Source: Lachnospiraceae bacterium (GTDB lineage Bacteria > Bacillota > Clostridia > Lachnospirales > Lachnospiraceae). Taken from it: DNA of 34,215 bases. The notes under the pieces are model-generated. The model was given only the letters and a program-made list of their open reading frames with translations, had not been told where the DNA came from and searched no databases. This document shows, in pieces, positions 8,022 to 15,724 of this stretch (the first letter of the stretch is position 1; each line of letters opens with the position of its first letter). The position numbers and the translations under genes were made by a program. The DNA is taken from NCBI GenBank assembly GCA_030524525.1, contig JAUNGI010000029.1:1-34215 (forward strand). Reading direction: 5' to 3'.

Positions 8022-10151
8022 ATGAGCATTACGGCAGAGAATGTCGCGGATTACAAGCGCAGAGCAGCCCGGCTTGTGTCGCAGATGACATTGGAGGAGA
8101 AGGTATTTCAGACGCTGTATAACGCGCCGGCGATTGACCGGCTGGGAATCAAATCCTATAATTATTGGAACGAGGCGCTGCATGGAGTCGCAAGAGCCGG
8201 AGTAGCCACCGTATTTCCGCAGGCGATCGGTCTTGCCGCCGCATTTGACGAGGATCTGATGGAGGAGGTTGCGGAAACCGTCTCCACCGAGGGTAGAGCA
8301 AAGTTCAATATGCAGCAGAAGTACGGAGACCACGATATTTATAAGGGGCTTACGTTCTGGTCGCCCAACGTAAATATTTTCCGCGATCCCCGTTGGGGCA
8401 GAGGACACGAGACCTATGGGGAGGACCCTTATCTGAGCGGAAGGCTGGGCGTTCGCTTTATTCACGGTTTGCAAGGGCACGATGAAAAATATTTGAAAGC
8501 GGCGGCGTGCGCAAAGCATTTCGCGGTTCACAGCGGACCGGAGGATATTCGCCACAGCTTTAACGCCGTGGTCAGCAAGCAGGATCTCTGGGAGACCTAT
8601 CTGCCCGCCTTCGACGCCTGCGTCCATGAGGGCGGCGTTGAGGCGGTCATGGGCGCGTATAACCGGACGAACGACGAACCGTGCTGCGGCAGTCAGCTTC
8701 TTCTTGTGGACATTCTGCGCGGCATGTGGGGCTTTGACGGTCATGTGACTTCCGACTGCTGGGCGATCAAGGATTTCCACGAGTTCCACATGGTAACGAA
8801 AAATCAGGTGGAATCGGTAGCGCTTGCGATGAACAAGGGCTGCGATCTGAACTGCGGAAATATGTATGTGCATCTTTTGCAGGCCGTCCGCGAGGGGCTG
8901 GTGGAGGAAAGCACCATCGACACGGCGGTGACCCGTCTGCTGACGACCCGAATGAAGCTGGGACTTTTCGACGATCCCAAGGACGTGCCTTACAGCAGCA
9001 TCGGTTACGACCAGTGCGACGGCAAGGCGCAGAGAGAGCTGAATCTGAAAGCCGCAAAGAAAACGATCTGTCTTCTGAAAAACGAGAACGGGACCCTTCC
9101 GCTTGATCTGAGCAAGATCAAGACGATCGGCGTGGTCGGCCCGAACGCAGACAGCCGGAAAGCGCTCGTCGGAAATTACGAGGGTACGTCGTCCGAGTAT
9201 ATCACGGTACTGGAGGGCATCCGGGAGTATGTCGGCGACGACAAGAGGATCTTTTTCTCGGAGGGCTGCCATTTGTTTAAGGATCGGGTGCAGGGGCTGG
9301 GACAGCCTTACGACCGTACGGCGGAGGCGAGAGCCATTGCCGATCTGAGCGACGTGGTGATCGCGGTGTTCGGTCTCGATCCGGGACTGGAGGGCGAGGA
9401 AGGCGACGAGGGCAACGAATTTGCTTCCGGAGACAAGCCGAATCTGAACCTTCCGGGCATTCAGGAGGAGATCATCAAGGCGCTTTACGAAAGCGGAAAG
9501 CCGGTGATCCTTGTGCTTCTGTCCGGAAGCGCTTTGGCAGTCAAGTGGGAGCAGGAGCATCTGCCCGCCATTCTTCAGGGCTGGTATCCGGGGGCGCAGG
9601 GCGGTCGCGCCATTGCGCAGATCCTGTTTGGCGAAGCATGCCCGGAGGGCAAGCTGCCCGTCACCTTCTACGAGACCAGCGAGGAGCTGCCCGCCTTTAC
9701 CGATTATGCGATGAAGGGCAGAACCTACCGCTATATGGAAAGACCCGCGCTCTATCCGTTCGGCTACGGGCTCAGCTACACGAGCTTTGCGTTGAAGGAC
9801 GCATCGGTGGAGGGAACGATCGGTGAAGCTGCCACCGTGACCTGTAGGGTCACCGTGGCGAATACCGGCTCCATGACCGGAGCACAGACCGTACAGGTCT
9901 ATGTGAAGTCGCCGATGGCAGGCGCTCCCAACGCGCAGCTCAAGGGGCTTCGGAAGGTCACCTTGGCACCCGGAGAAGAGAAAAATGTGGAAATCATGCT
10001 TGATTACAAATCCTTTGCCGTATATAATGAGGAAGGTAAGAGAGTTCTCGCACCGGGAACCTACGAGATCTATGTGGGCGCGTCGCAGCCGGATGAACGC
10101 AGCGTTGCTTTGCTCGGAGAAGCGCCGGCAAGATTTACTTTGAACGTATAA
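8022..10151 (+). CDS. glycoside hydrolase family 3 (beta-xylosidase/beta-glucosidase type)
   Basis: The enzyme has 709 residues and hydrolyses terminal beta-linked sugars from oligosaccharides. It shows the N-terminal TIM barrel with MTLEEKV (22-28), IFRDPRWGRGHETYGEDPYL (119-138), the KH pair (165-166) and the nucleophile Asp245 in TSDCWAI. The (alpha/beta)6 domain contains an acidic loop (458-466) expected to supply the acid/base Glu. A fibronectin-III-like domain follows from about residue 590. The motif set resembles plant-type beta-xylosidases as much as beta-glucosidases, so specificity is open. There is no signal peptide, so it is cytoplasmic and acts on imported oligosaccharides. I chose ATG 8022 because ggaggg (8012-8017) sits at the right distance; the ATG at 8010 lacks a ribosome binding site. 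Confidence 0.93.
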   Translation: MSITAENVADYKRRAARLVSQMTLEEKVFQTLYNAPAIDRLGIKSYNYWNEALHGVARAGVATVFPQAIGLAAAFDEDLMEEVAETVSTEGRAKFNMQQKYGDHDIYKGLTFWSPNVNIFRDPRWGRGHETYGEDPYLSGRLGVRFIHGLQGHDEKYLKAAACAKHFAVHSGPEDIRHSFNAVVSKQDLWETYLPAFDACVHEGGVEAVMGAYNRTNDEPCCGSQLLLVDILRGMWGFDGHVTSDCWAIKDFHEFHMVTKNQVESVALAMNKGCDLNCGNMYVHLLQAVREGLVEESTIDTAVTRLLTTRMKLGLFDDPKDVPYSSIGYDQCDGKAQRELNLKAAKKTICLLKNENGTLPLDLSKIKTIGVVGPNADSRKALVGNYEGTSSEYITVLEGIREYVGDDKRIFFSEGCHLFKDRVQGLGQPYDRTAEARAIADLSDVVIAVFGLDPGLEGEEGDEGNEFASGDKPNLNLPGIQEEIIKALYESGKPVILVLLSGSALAVKWEQEHLPAILQGWYPGAQGGRAIAQILFGEACPEGKLPVTFYETSEELPAFTDYAMKGRTYRYMERPALYPFGYGLSYTSFALKDASVEGTIGEAATVTCRVTVANTGSMTGAQTVQVYVKSPMAGAPNAQLKGLRKVTLAPGEEKNVEIMLDYKSFAVYNEEGKRVLAPGTYEIYVGASQPDERSVALLGEAPARFTLNV

Positions 10152-10164
10152 GACAGGAAAGGAA

Positions 10165-10197
10165 AAAAGGTGTGGAGGAGCTTCCTTCACACCTTTT
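10165..10197 (+). terminator. hairpin terminator after the GH3 gene
   Basis: A long stem begins aaaaggtgtg (10165-10174) and ends cacacctttt (10188-10197). The stem continues inward through a G.T pair and agga/tcct to a three-base loop, about 15 bp in total. The T-run is part of the stem. It sits between the glycosidase stop and the signal peptidase start. Confidence 0.75.
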
Positions 10198-10207
10198 GTG
10201 ATAAGGG

Positions 10208-11005
10208 ATGGAAGAAAAGGGAAACACGTCCGTACGGGACGAACGCAGGGAAGCGGAGGCAGCGCCCAAGGGTTGGGAGCAGGAAGCGGCAGACATCGCG
10301 GAGCTGGACGCCGAGATCAGGGCGGAGGAAGACGCTGAGATGAGGGCGGAGCTGGACGCTGAGATCAGGGCACGGGAAGACGCTGAAATCAAGGCGGAGC
10401 TGGCGGCGGAGGCGGAGCTGTCCGACGAAGAGTTAGAGGCAGCCAAGGAGGAGTACAGGCGGCGCCAAAGGAAGGAGATTTGGGCAAACATCCGTTTTTT
10501 TGCGATCAGCTTTGTGGTCATCTTTGCGATCTTCTATGTTTTCCCGCCCTATCTGGTCAGCGGCACCTCAATGAACAACACGCTGAGCGACAAAGCCTTT
10601 GGCTTCGGCATTCGCTTCGGCGAGCTGGAGCGGGGCGATATTATTGTTTTCAGCAACGACAAGACCGACGGGAAGGATTATATCAAGCGGATCATCGCCT
10701 GCCCCGGCGATACGATCCGGCTTGTAAACGACGAGGTCTATGTCAACGGGGAGCTTTTGGAGGAGGATTATGCCTATTATGACCCGGATAGCCCCTTCCC
10801 CTATGTTACCGGCTATATTCCGGCAGAGGACGGAAGCGGCGAAATGATCCCGGAATATCATCTGAACGAATATACCCTTGGAGAGGATGAGTATTTCGTT
10901 ATGGGCGATAATCGTCACCATTCGAGCGACAGCCGACGCATCGGCTGCATTCGGAGGGAGGATGTAAAGTGCCGCATGCTGTTTTTTATCTGGGGAAAGC
11001 ATTGA
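10208..11005 (+). CDS. lepB: signal peptidase I with acidic repeat N-terminal extension
   Basis: The protein has 265 residues. The C-terminal ~170 residues are a standard type I signal peptidase: one membrane helix (about 95-113), catalytic Ser121 in SGTSMNN, catalytic Lys160 in DYIKRIIACPGDTI, and the C-terminal MGDNRHHSSDSR box. It cleaves signal peptides from exported proteins on the outer membrane face. The first ~90 residues are unusual: a highly charged, Ala/Glu-rich cytoplasmic extension with four eight-residue repeats (34-65), probably a long helix or coiled coil. Ordinary Gram-positive enzymes have only a short cytoplasmic tail here. The start has only aaggg immediately before ATG, a poor ribosome binding site. 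The symporter gene follows 20 bases later, so the two may be co-transcribed. Confidence 0.92.
   Translation: MEEKGNTSVRDERREAEAAPKGWEQEAADIAELDAEIRAEEDAEMRAELDAEIRAREDAEIKAELAAEAELSDEELEAAKEEYRRRQRKEIWANIRFFAISFVVIFAIFYVFPPYLVSGTSMNNTLSDKAFGFGIRFGELERGDIIVFSNDKTDGKDYIKRIIACPGDTIRLVNDEVYVNGELLEEDYAYYDPDSPFPYVTGYIPAEDGSGEMIPEYHLNEYTLGEDEYFVMGDNRHHSSDSRRIGCIRREDVKCRMLFFIWGKH
10307..10402 (+). repeat. four 24-base in-frame tandem repeats within lepB
   Basis: Four consecutive units encode DAEIRAEE, DAEMRAEL, DAEIRARE and DAEIKAEL (residues 34-65). The DNA units begin with gacgctgaga-like sequence and differ at several bases, so the array is not freshly duplicated. An eight-residue period does not match the seven-residue heptad exactly; a long charged single helix is as likely as a coiled coil. 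Confidence 0.85.
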
Positions 11006-11025
11006 GAAAATACTGAGGGAAAAAT

Positions 11026-12567
11026 ATGTCTGATTTTATGAAAAACTTAGAGCAAATCAACACGGCCGTCAACGACTTCGTGTGGGTAAAGCTGGGGATC
11101 GTGCTTTTGCTCGGTACGGGCATTCTGACCACCGTACTGACACGCTTTTTTCAGCTGTCCCACATCGGCATGTGGATGAAAAATACCATCGGAAGCTTGT
11201 TCCGCAAGGAAGTTGTCGGGCACACCGAGGATAAGGCTTCGATATCTCCGTTTCAGGCGCTCTGCACGGCGCTTGCGGCGACCATCGGCGTCGGCAACAT
11301 TGCCGGCGTGGCGACCGCCATCTGCATGGGCGGCGCGGGCGCGGTATTCTGGATGTGGGTCGCCGCATTTTTCGGGATGATGACGAACTATTCGGAAAAC
11401 GTGCTGGGCATTTATTATCGCCGCAAAAACGCAAACGGCGAGTGGTCGGGCGGGGCGATGTACTACCTCCGCGACGGTTTGGGAGGAAAAAAGGGCTGCA
11501 AGCTGCTCGGCAAGGTACTTGCGGCGCTGTTTGCCTGCTTTGCGCTGCTTGCCTCGTTCGGCATCGGCAACATGGGACAGGTCAACAAGATCGTCACGAA
11601 TTTTGCCTCGGCGTTTGAGATCAAGGCGCTTTCCGAAACCGAGGTGTTCGGCGGCGTGCCTCTTTATCATATCATCATCGGCGCGGTGATCATGGTGCTT
11701 GCCGCCGTGATCCTTTTGGGCGGCTTACAGCGGATCGCGAACGTTGCCGAAAAGGTCGTACCGCTCATGGTTGTTTTGTTCGTTCTGGGCAGCCTGATCG
11801 TGATCGGCGTCAACTTCCGACAGATCGGCGCGGCGTTTCGCGCGATCTTCGTTACCGCTTTTCGTCCGCGCTCGTTTATCGGCGGCGGGCTTGGCGTTTT
11901 GATTGAAAAAACGGTCACGCAGGGCTTTAAGCGCGGCATCTTTTCAAACGAGGCGGGACTTGGTTCTTCGGTTATGGTGCATTCCAATTCAAGCGTGAAG
12001 GAGCCGGTACAGCAGGGAATGTGGGGCATCTTCGAGGTGTTCGCCGACACGATGGTCGTATGTACGATGACGGCGCTTGTTATTTTGACCTCCGGCGTTT
12101 ACGACCTGAATACGGGAACGCTCGCGAAGGGTGCTTCGAGCGACGCGACGCTTGTCGCCTCCGCCTTCAATTCGGTGTTTGGGTTTGCCAATATCGGCGA
12201 GCGTTTTATCGCCGTTGCTATTTTCCTGTTTGCGTTTACGACGGTGCTCGGCTGGTCACATTACGGAACGAAGGCTTGGGAATATCTGTTTGGCACAAAG
12301 TCGGTGGTCGCCTACAAAATTTTCTTCGTGCTGATGATCATGTCCGGAGCAGTCATGACCTCGTCGCTGGCATGGGATATTTCCGACACGTTTAACGGCC
12401 TGATGATGATCCCCAACCTGATCGGTGTGATCGCGCTGTCCGGTCTTGTGATGCGCATTACCGGAAACTATATCGACCGGAAGGTGCGTCATAGGGACGT
12501 GGAGCCGATGCTCTCGGCGTTTCCCGATGTGCAGAAGGAGCAGCTGGAGGGGCTGCAAGATACATAA
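11026..12567 (+). CDS. sodium:alanine symporter family (AGCS) amino acid carrier
   Basis: The protein has 513 residues, typical for the AGCS family, which imports alanine or glycine with Na+ or H+. The hallmark segment ALCTALAATIGVGNIAGVAT (about residues 80-99) and the following GGAGAVFWMWVAAFFGMMT are clear. Further signatures are KRGIFSNEAGLGSS (about 302-315) and roughly ten to eleven membrane helices. The N-terminus (LEQINTAVNDFVW, then LGIVLLLGTGILTT) matches the family start, and gaggga lies about seven bases before ATG. It follows the signal peptidase gene by 20 bases and is closed by a terminator. The transported amino acid cannot be told from the sequence. Confidence 0.95.
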   Translation: MSDFMKNLEQINTAVNDFVWVKLGIVLLLGTGILTTVLTRFFQLSHIGMWMKNTIGSLFRKEVVGHTEDKASISPFQALCTALAATIGVGNIAGVATAICMGGAGAVFWMWVAAFFGMMTNYSENVLGIYYRRKNANGEWSGGAMYYLRDGLGGKKGCKLLGKVLAALFACFALLASFGIGNMGQVNKIVTNFASAFEIKALSETEVFGGVPLYHIIIGAVIMVLAAVILLGGLQRIANVAEKVVPLMVVLFVLGSLIVIGVNFRQIGAAFRAIFVTAFRPRSFIGGGLGVLIEKTVTQGFKRGIFSNEAGLGSSVMVHSNSSVKEPVQQGMWGIFEVFADTMVVCTMTALVILTSGVYDLNTGTLAKGASSDATLVASAFNSVFGFANIGERFIAVAIFLFAFTTVLGWSHYGTKAWEYLFGTKSVVAYKIFFVLMIMSGAVMTSSLAWDISDTFNGLMMIPNLIGVIALSGLVMRITGNYIDRKVRHRDVEPMLSAFPDVQKEQLEGLQDT

Positions 12568-12612
12568 GTCGGATCAAAAATTGTGCGGCGCAGAAGGCTG
12601 CTGCCGACCCAG

Positions 12613-12646
12613 ACGGAGCATTTCGCAGTGCGGGATGCTCCGTTTT
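12613..12646 (+). terminator. intrinsic terminator after the AGCS symporter
   Basis: A 9-bp stem (acggagcat at 12613-12621 and atgctccgt at 12635-12643) is followed by tttta. It also abuts the 3' end of the convergent regulator gene (stop at 12645-12647). Confidence 0.8.
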
Positions 12647-13148
12647 ATAGTTTGTCGGTTTGTGAAACATAAAGGCAAAAGGTCAGCGTGTTGGTGGCGA
12701 CCATCATCAGCAGAGAAAGCAGAAGGACAGCCACGCCAGCCAACCGAGGGCCGTCCGTGGAAAAAAGCATCGTCTGTGAAACGATCGTGATAATCAGAAG
12801 CGTTGTGACGGTCGAGCCGATCAGAAAACCGTAAAAAACCCGTTTCCAGTGCTTCATTGCCGCTTTCCGGCTGTTTTCCATATCTTCCAAGACCGCCGTC
12901 ATATTTTCCTCCGCATTCGCCTTATACTCCTCGTCTTTTAATCGCTGTCCGCTCAGGATCTCGTTGATGCTGATCTGGTAAAGTCCGCTTAATGCGAACA
13001 GAGCGTCCACCGGCGGCATGTAATTTCCGGTCTCCCAGCGGGAGATCGTCTTGTTGCTGACGCCGAGCTTTTCTCCAAGCTGCTCTTGTGTCAAATGATT
13101 TTCTCTGCGCAGCTCCGCCAATAGGTTTCCGATTTTCTGTGTGTCCAT
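12645..13148 (-). CDS. XRE-family regulator with two C-terminal membrane helices
   Basis: The protein has 167 residues. Residues 5-60 form a classical helix-turn-helix of the XRE/Cro type (LTQEQLGEKLGVSNKTISRWETG). After a short charged linker, two hydrophobic segments follow (about 106-128 and 136-158), so the DNA-binding domain appears tethered to the membrane. This architecture is common in Clostridia and usually points to a regulator that senses envelope state or is controlled by membrane association; that is inference. aaagga (13156-13161) lies upstream of the ATG at 13148. It is divergent from the M15-like peptidase gene, 206 bases away, whose promoter carries two overlapping palindromes, so regulation of that gene is a reasonable guess. 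Confidence 0.9.
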   Translation of the reverse strand: MDTQKIGNLLAELRRENHLTQEQLGEKLGVSNKTISRWETGNYMPPVDALFALSGLYQISINEILSGQRLKDEEYKANAEENMTAVLEDMENSRKAAMKHWKRVFYGFLIGSTVTTLLIITIVSQTMLFSTDGPRLAGVAVLLLSLLMMVATNTLTFCLYVSQTDKL

Positions 13149-13292
13149 CGTTTATTTCCTTTCCGCGCCGCTTGTTTTTGGCTTTTGATAAGCTTAGTGT
13201 ACAAAAAAACAGCCGAAAAAACCACCCCAGAAACAGCGAATCGCGGAAAATCGGAAACGGGCGCCGCCCTTGTACAGTCGGTTGAGAAATAA

Positions 13293-13321
13293 TTGACAAA
13301 AGAGATAGCATATGCTATTCT
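13293..13321 (+). promoter_or_regulatory. sigma-A promoter for the M15-like peptidase operon
   Basis: The -35 box TTGACA (13293-13298) is a perfect consensus. After a 17-base spacer comes the -10 box TATTCT (13316-13321). The start codon at 13355 lies 33 bases downstream of the -10, with aggagg (13340-13345) between. The spacer and -10 are covered by palindromes. Confidence 0.75.
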
Positions 13322-13329
13322 GAGAATAG
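13305..13329 (+). promoter_or_regulatory. two overlapping operator-like palindromes
   Basis: The sequence atagcatatgctat (13305-13318) is a perfect 14-bp palindrome inside the promoter spacer. The sequence ctattctgagaatag (13315-13329) is a 15-base odd palindrome covering the -10 box. They share four bases. Their placement is ideal for repression; the divergent XRE-type regulator is the obvious candidate to bind, which is inference. Confidence 0.5.
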
Positions 13330-13354
13330 AAGATATAAGAGGAGGAGATGTTAC

Positions 13355-14347
13355 ATGGCAATAACATCCTGCAAAGTAAAGTTTGTGGATATAAAGGGAG
13401 GAACCGGGAGTCTTCCGGAACCGAACGATGAACGTTCTGTGCTTGTGGACGGACTGAAAAAGGATTCCGTTGTTTTTGCGAGGGTGGAGGACGTTTCCTC
13501 CTGTCTGAAATGCAGTTTGTCCGGAAGCAGTACCAACATGGTTTTGCAGCGCAACGGGCAGATATTGGAACTCGTTGTTGGAAGCAAAACCATGAAGGCA
13601 AATTTCGGATATTTCGTAAAGAATTATCAAACGGGAAAGCAGGTCTCGTATAGTTTTCAATGGCTTTCCACGCTTCCCGCAGCGCCCTTTGTACATACCG
13701 ACGGAAAACGGTATGTTCCGGTTGATCTCGTTGCCATGCAGCTTGGCGCGCTGATCACGGGAACTTACAATTCGGTCTTTACGGTTTACGATTTCCGGGT
13801 CGGAGAAGCGGGGAACAATCCGGATAATAATACCTACATTGTCGGCGGCTCGTGGGTCACAAACTGGAGCACGATCTCCGGCAGCTACCTTGCGCCGCAC
13901 TTTAAGATCAACGAGCTCTTTAGTAAAGGGAGCGGCTCCAGCTACCGGCAGCTGAAGGTAGCGGTTTCGCTGCTTACCTCACTGGAAGCGGTGCGGCATG
14001 CCTACCGTGATGATGGGGCGTTGAAAGTCTTTCGCGCCTTCCGTTCATGGGAAGACAACAGGGGAATCAGCGGCAGTTGGGACAGGAGCTTTCATATGCG
14101 GGGCAGGGCGTATGATATTGCTTCTGGTGACGGTGGAACTGCGCTGTATAGCGACGTATATAAGGAGTTCTGCGGAACTGCAAGCGAACCCTTACATACC
14201 GGAGCAGCAAAGCCCTATGGCTTTTGGAAAACACGCGTGGCAAACGGCGCGTCGGGCGGGTATGAAATCGAAACCATGCCCCGCGGCAGCGAAAATACAA
14301 CATGGCTTCACTTGCAGGTAAAGCCCGGCTGTGAAGAGCAGAACTGA
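13355..14347 (+). CDS. M15-like D,D-/L,D-peptidase with N-terminal stalk-like domain, no signal peptide
   Basis: The protein has 330 residues. Residues ~25-135 resemble the copper-amine-oxidase-N1 (stalk) domain of clostridial surface proteins, with LQRNGQILELVVGSKTM and KRYVPVDLVAMQLGA. Residues ~180-325 look like an M15_3-type metallopeptidase: the HFKINELFSKG opening, FRAFRSWEDN, the zinc motif SFHMRGRAYDI with His247 and Asp254 in the HxxxxxxD arrangement, and a second His319 in TWLHLQV. Such enzymes trim peptidoglycan stem peptides. No signal peptide or membrane helix is visible, and no in-frame upstream start would add one; the ribosome binding site aggagg fits ATG 13355. It is followed 18 bases later by a lipoprotein gene. 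The peptidase call is by motif only. Confidence 0.7.
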   Translation: MAITSCKVKFVDIKGGTGSLPEPNDERSVLVDGLKKDSVVFARVEDVSSCLKCSLSGSSTNMVLQRNGQILELVVGSKTMKANFGYFVKNYQTGKQVSYSFQWLSTLPAAPFVHTDGKRYVPVDLVAMQLGALITGTYNSVFTVYDFRVGEAGNNPDNNTYIVGGSWVTNWSTISGSYLAPHFKINELFSKGSGSSYRQLKVAVSLLTSLEAVRHAYRDDGALKVFRAFRSWEDNRGISGSWDRSFHMRGRAYDIASGDGGTALYSDVYKEFCGTASEPLHTGAAKPYGFWKTRVANGASGGYEIETMPRGSENTTWLHLQVKPGCEEQN

Positions 14348-14365
14348 CGGAGGGAGGCGGTTTTC

Positions 14366-15421
14366 GTGAAAAAAGCAAACGGTATTCTGTTGACGCTGGT
14401 ATTTTTGTTCGGACTCCTGCTCGTGGGCTGCCGGGAAGAGCCTGCGCCGTTGCCGCAGGGAGACACCCGCCCGACGAAGCCTCTGCCGACTGGAACGCCG
14501 ACCCCAACGCCGGATCCCTACCGGGGAGTTGAAAACAGCTGGATAGAGCGGAAACAGATCGGCTCCTATTTGTGGACCGGCGGGTACGAGCGGGACGAGG
14601 TGTGGACTTCGGAGTTTGCGGATACTCCGGCGACCGGAGAGCGGGAAGCATTGAACGATATAGAAAAACGGATCCTTTCCGGGGAATGCGTGCTCTTGGG
14701 AAACGGGGCAGAGCTTGATCTGGACGGAAACGGAACAAGGGAGAAGATCTCTTTCGAAAACAAGCAGAAGATTCAGATCGGAGCGCGGGGGGGCTGGACG
14801 GGAAATTTTGCTTGGTACACCGGTAATGTGTACGGCGTATGTCTGGATGCGGAGAACCCACTTCAGATTCATCTTTTTATTGAAATGGTGGAAGATCAGA
14901 CTTTGGGAGACGCATCCCCGGAACCGTTCTATGAGCTCCTTACGTATCGGCAGGAGGAGGGATATTGCTGGGCAGATATTCTTTCGTATCCTTCGGGGTT
15001 CCCCGGTATGCCGTACGTCGGGGTTCCTTTCTCGCCGCAGGAATGGTCGGGGCTTTCGGAAAACGGGACTTATTCCGTAAACGGGGAGGAATTTCTTTAC
15101 CGCTGCTGGGAGACGGAGTGGGGACGGTATTCGGCTGTTTTTCCTGTGCCGGAGGGAACGACGGCTATCGGTCAATATGCAGTTACAACAGTTGATATTT
15201 TTGCATATAATAACAAGAAAAGACTGGTCGGCTACATTCCGGTAGAGAGCTGCTTGCTGCTGCTTGCCGGAAACGAGGAGTGGTTATACGTGACCGACTG
15301 CCATTTTAGCGTATATGCTTACGTTCAACTGTTGCAGGAGGAACAGGGAGCGACGGTCGATGCGCCCGATAAGAAGCTCAAAGAAGAGGTCTTTTCGATC
15401 TTGGAAAGCGCGCCGCATTGA
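14366..15421 (+). CDS. lipoprotein of unknown function with a DxDxNG calcium-type loop
   Basis: The protein has 351 residues. It starts with GTG at 14366, preceded by agggagg (14351-14357), and carries a lipoprotein signal with lipobox LVGC (Cys22). A Pro/Thr linker (about 26-52) leads to a globular region. Residues 118-123 read DLDGNG within a segment resembling the DLDGDG-type loops seen in FG-GAP and many clostridial lipoproteins. No known enzyme family is recognised. It lies 18 bases after the M15-like gene and is presumably co-transcribed, so a cell-wall-related role is possible. It is closed by a strong terminator about 90 bases downstream. Confidence 0.8.
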   Translation: MKKANGILLTLVFLFGLLLVGCREEPAPLPQGDTRPTKPLPTGTPTPTPDPYRGVENSWIERKQIGSYLWTGGYERDEVWTSEFADTPATGEREALNDIEKRILSGECVLLGNGAELDLDGNGTREKISFENKQKIQIGARGGWTGNFAWYTGNVYGVCLDAENPLQIHLFIEMVEDQTLGDASPEPFYELLTYRQEEGYCWADILSYPSGFPGMPYVGVPFSPQEWSGLSENGTYSVNGEEFLYRCWETEWGRYSAVFPVPEGTTAIGQYAVTTVDIFAYNNKKRLVGYIPVESCLLLLAGNEEWLYVTDCHFSVYAYVQLLQEEQGATVDAPDKKLKEEVFSILESAPH

Positions 15422-15513
15422 CAACAGCTTGCTGGAGGAAAGAGGCGGCAACGGTTTTCGAGAGATCACTCTGGAAGCCGCACTGCGAGACAGAGAAGAA
15501 TAAAGGGGCTGTA

Positions 15514-15559
15514 AAAAAGGCGGTCGATAAGGAAATACTCCCTTACCGATCGCCTTTTT
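15514..15559 (+). terminator. strong intrinsic terminator, likely bidirectional
   Basis: A 19-position stem opens with aaaaaggcggtcgataagg (15514-15532) and closes with its near-complement at 15541-15559. There is one G.T pair and one A.C mismatch, with an eight-base loop. The T-run 15555-15559 ends the stem and the matching A-run gives a T-run on the other strand. It lies between convergent genes. Confidence 0.85.
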
Positions 15560-15714
15560 GATTCTATAGGAAACTGCGTTTCCTATAGAATCAAAAAACG
15601 CTCCGCGGGGATCGCACTGCGGCGGAGAGGAAGGTGCCGCTGCGCAGCCCGCCGCAGGCGGAGAATCTCGCAAGTGAGATTCTTTGTTCCATGACGTGCC
15701 GCTCTGACGGCACG
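15560..15714. repeat. multi-hairpin non-coding element A, starting at the terminator T-tract
   Basis: This intergenic stretch is a chain of small inverted repeats. They are gattctataggaaa/tttcctatagaatc (15560-15573 and 15579-15592, perfect 14 bp), ctccgc/gcggag (15601-15627), ccgcc/ggcgg (15649-15661), agaatctc/gagattct (15662-15683) and cgtgccg/cggcacg (15695-15714). No coding sequence fits it. It begins on the base after the terminator T-run and ends 10 bases before the nadE stop. Element B at 32251-32371 has a similar layout, which suggests a repeat family. Copy number in the genome cannot be seen here. Confidence 0.65.
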
Positions 15715-15724
15715 GCAACGAATT

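Noticed and set aside
7938-10190. 750-codon open frame on the minus strand opposite the GH3 gene
   Set aside because: The plus strand carries all GH3 motifs in order. The antisense product shows no recognisable domain and runs through both flanking terminators.
15422-15503. Peptide-like frame ending LEAALRDREE just after the lipoprotein stop, possibly a gene remnant
   Set aside because: About 25 residues look protein-like, but they lie in a different frame from the lipoprotein and no start or family could be identified. A degraded gene end is possible but not supportable.
15560-15714. CRISPR array
   Set aside because: The hairpins are different from one another and there are no regularly spaced identical repeats or cas genes.
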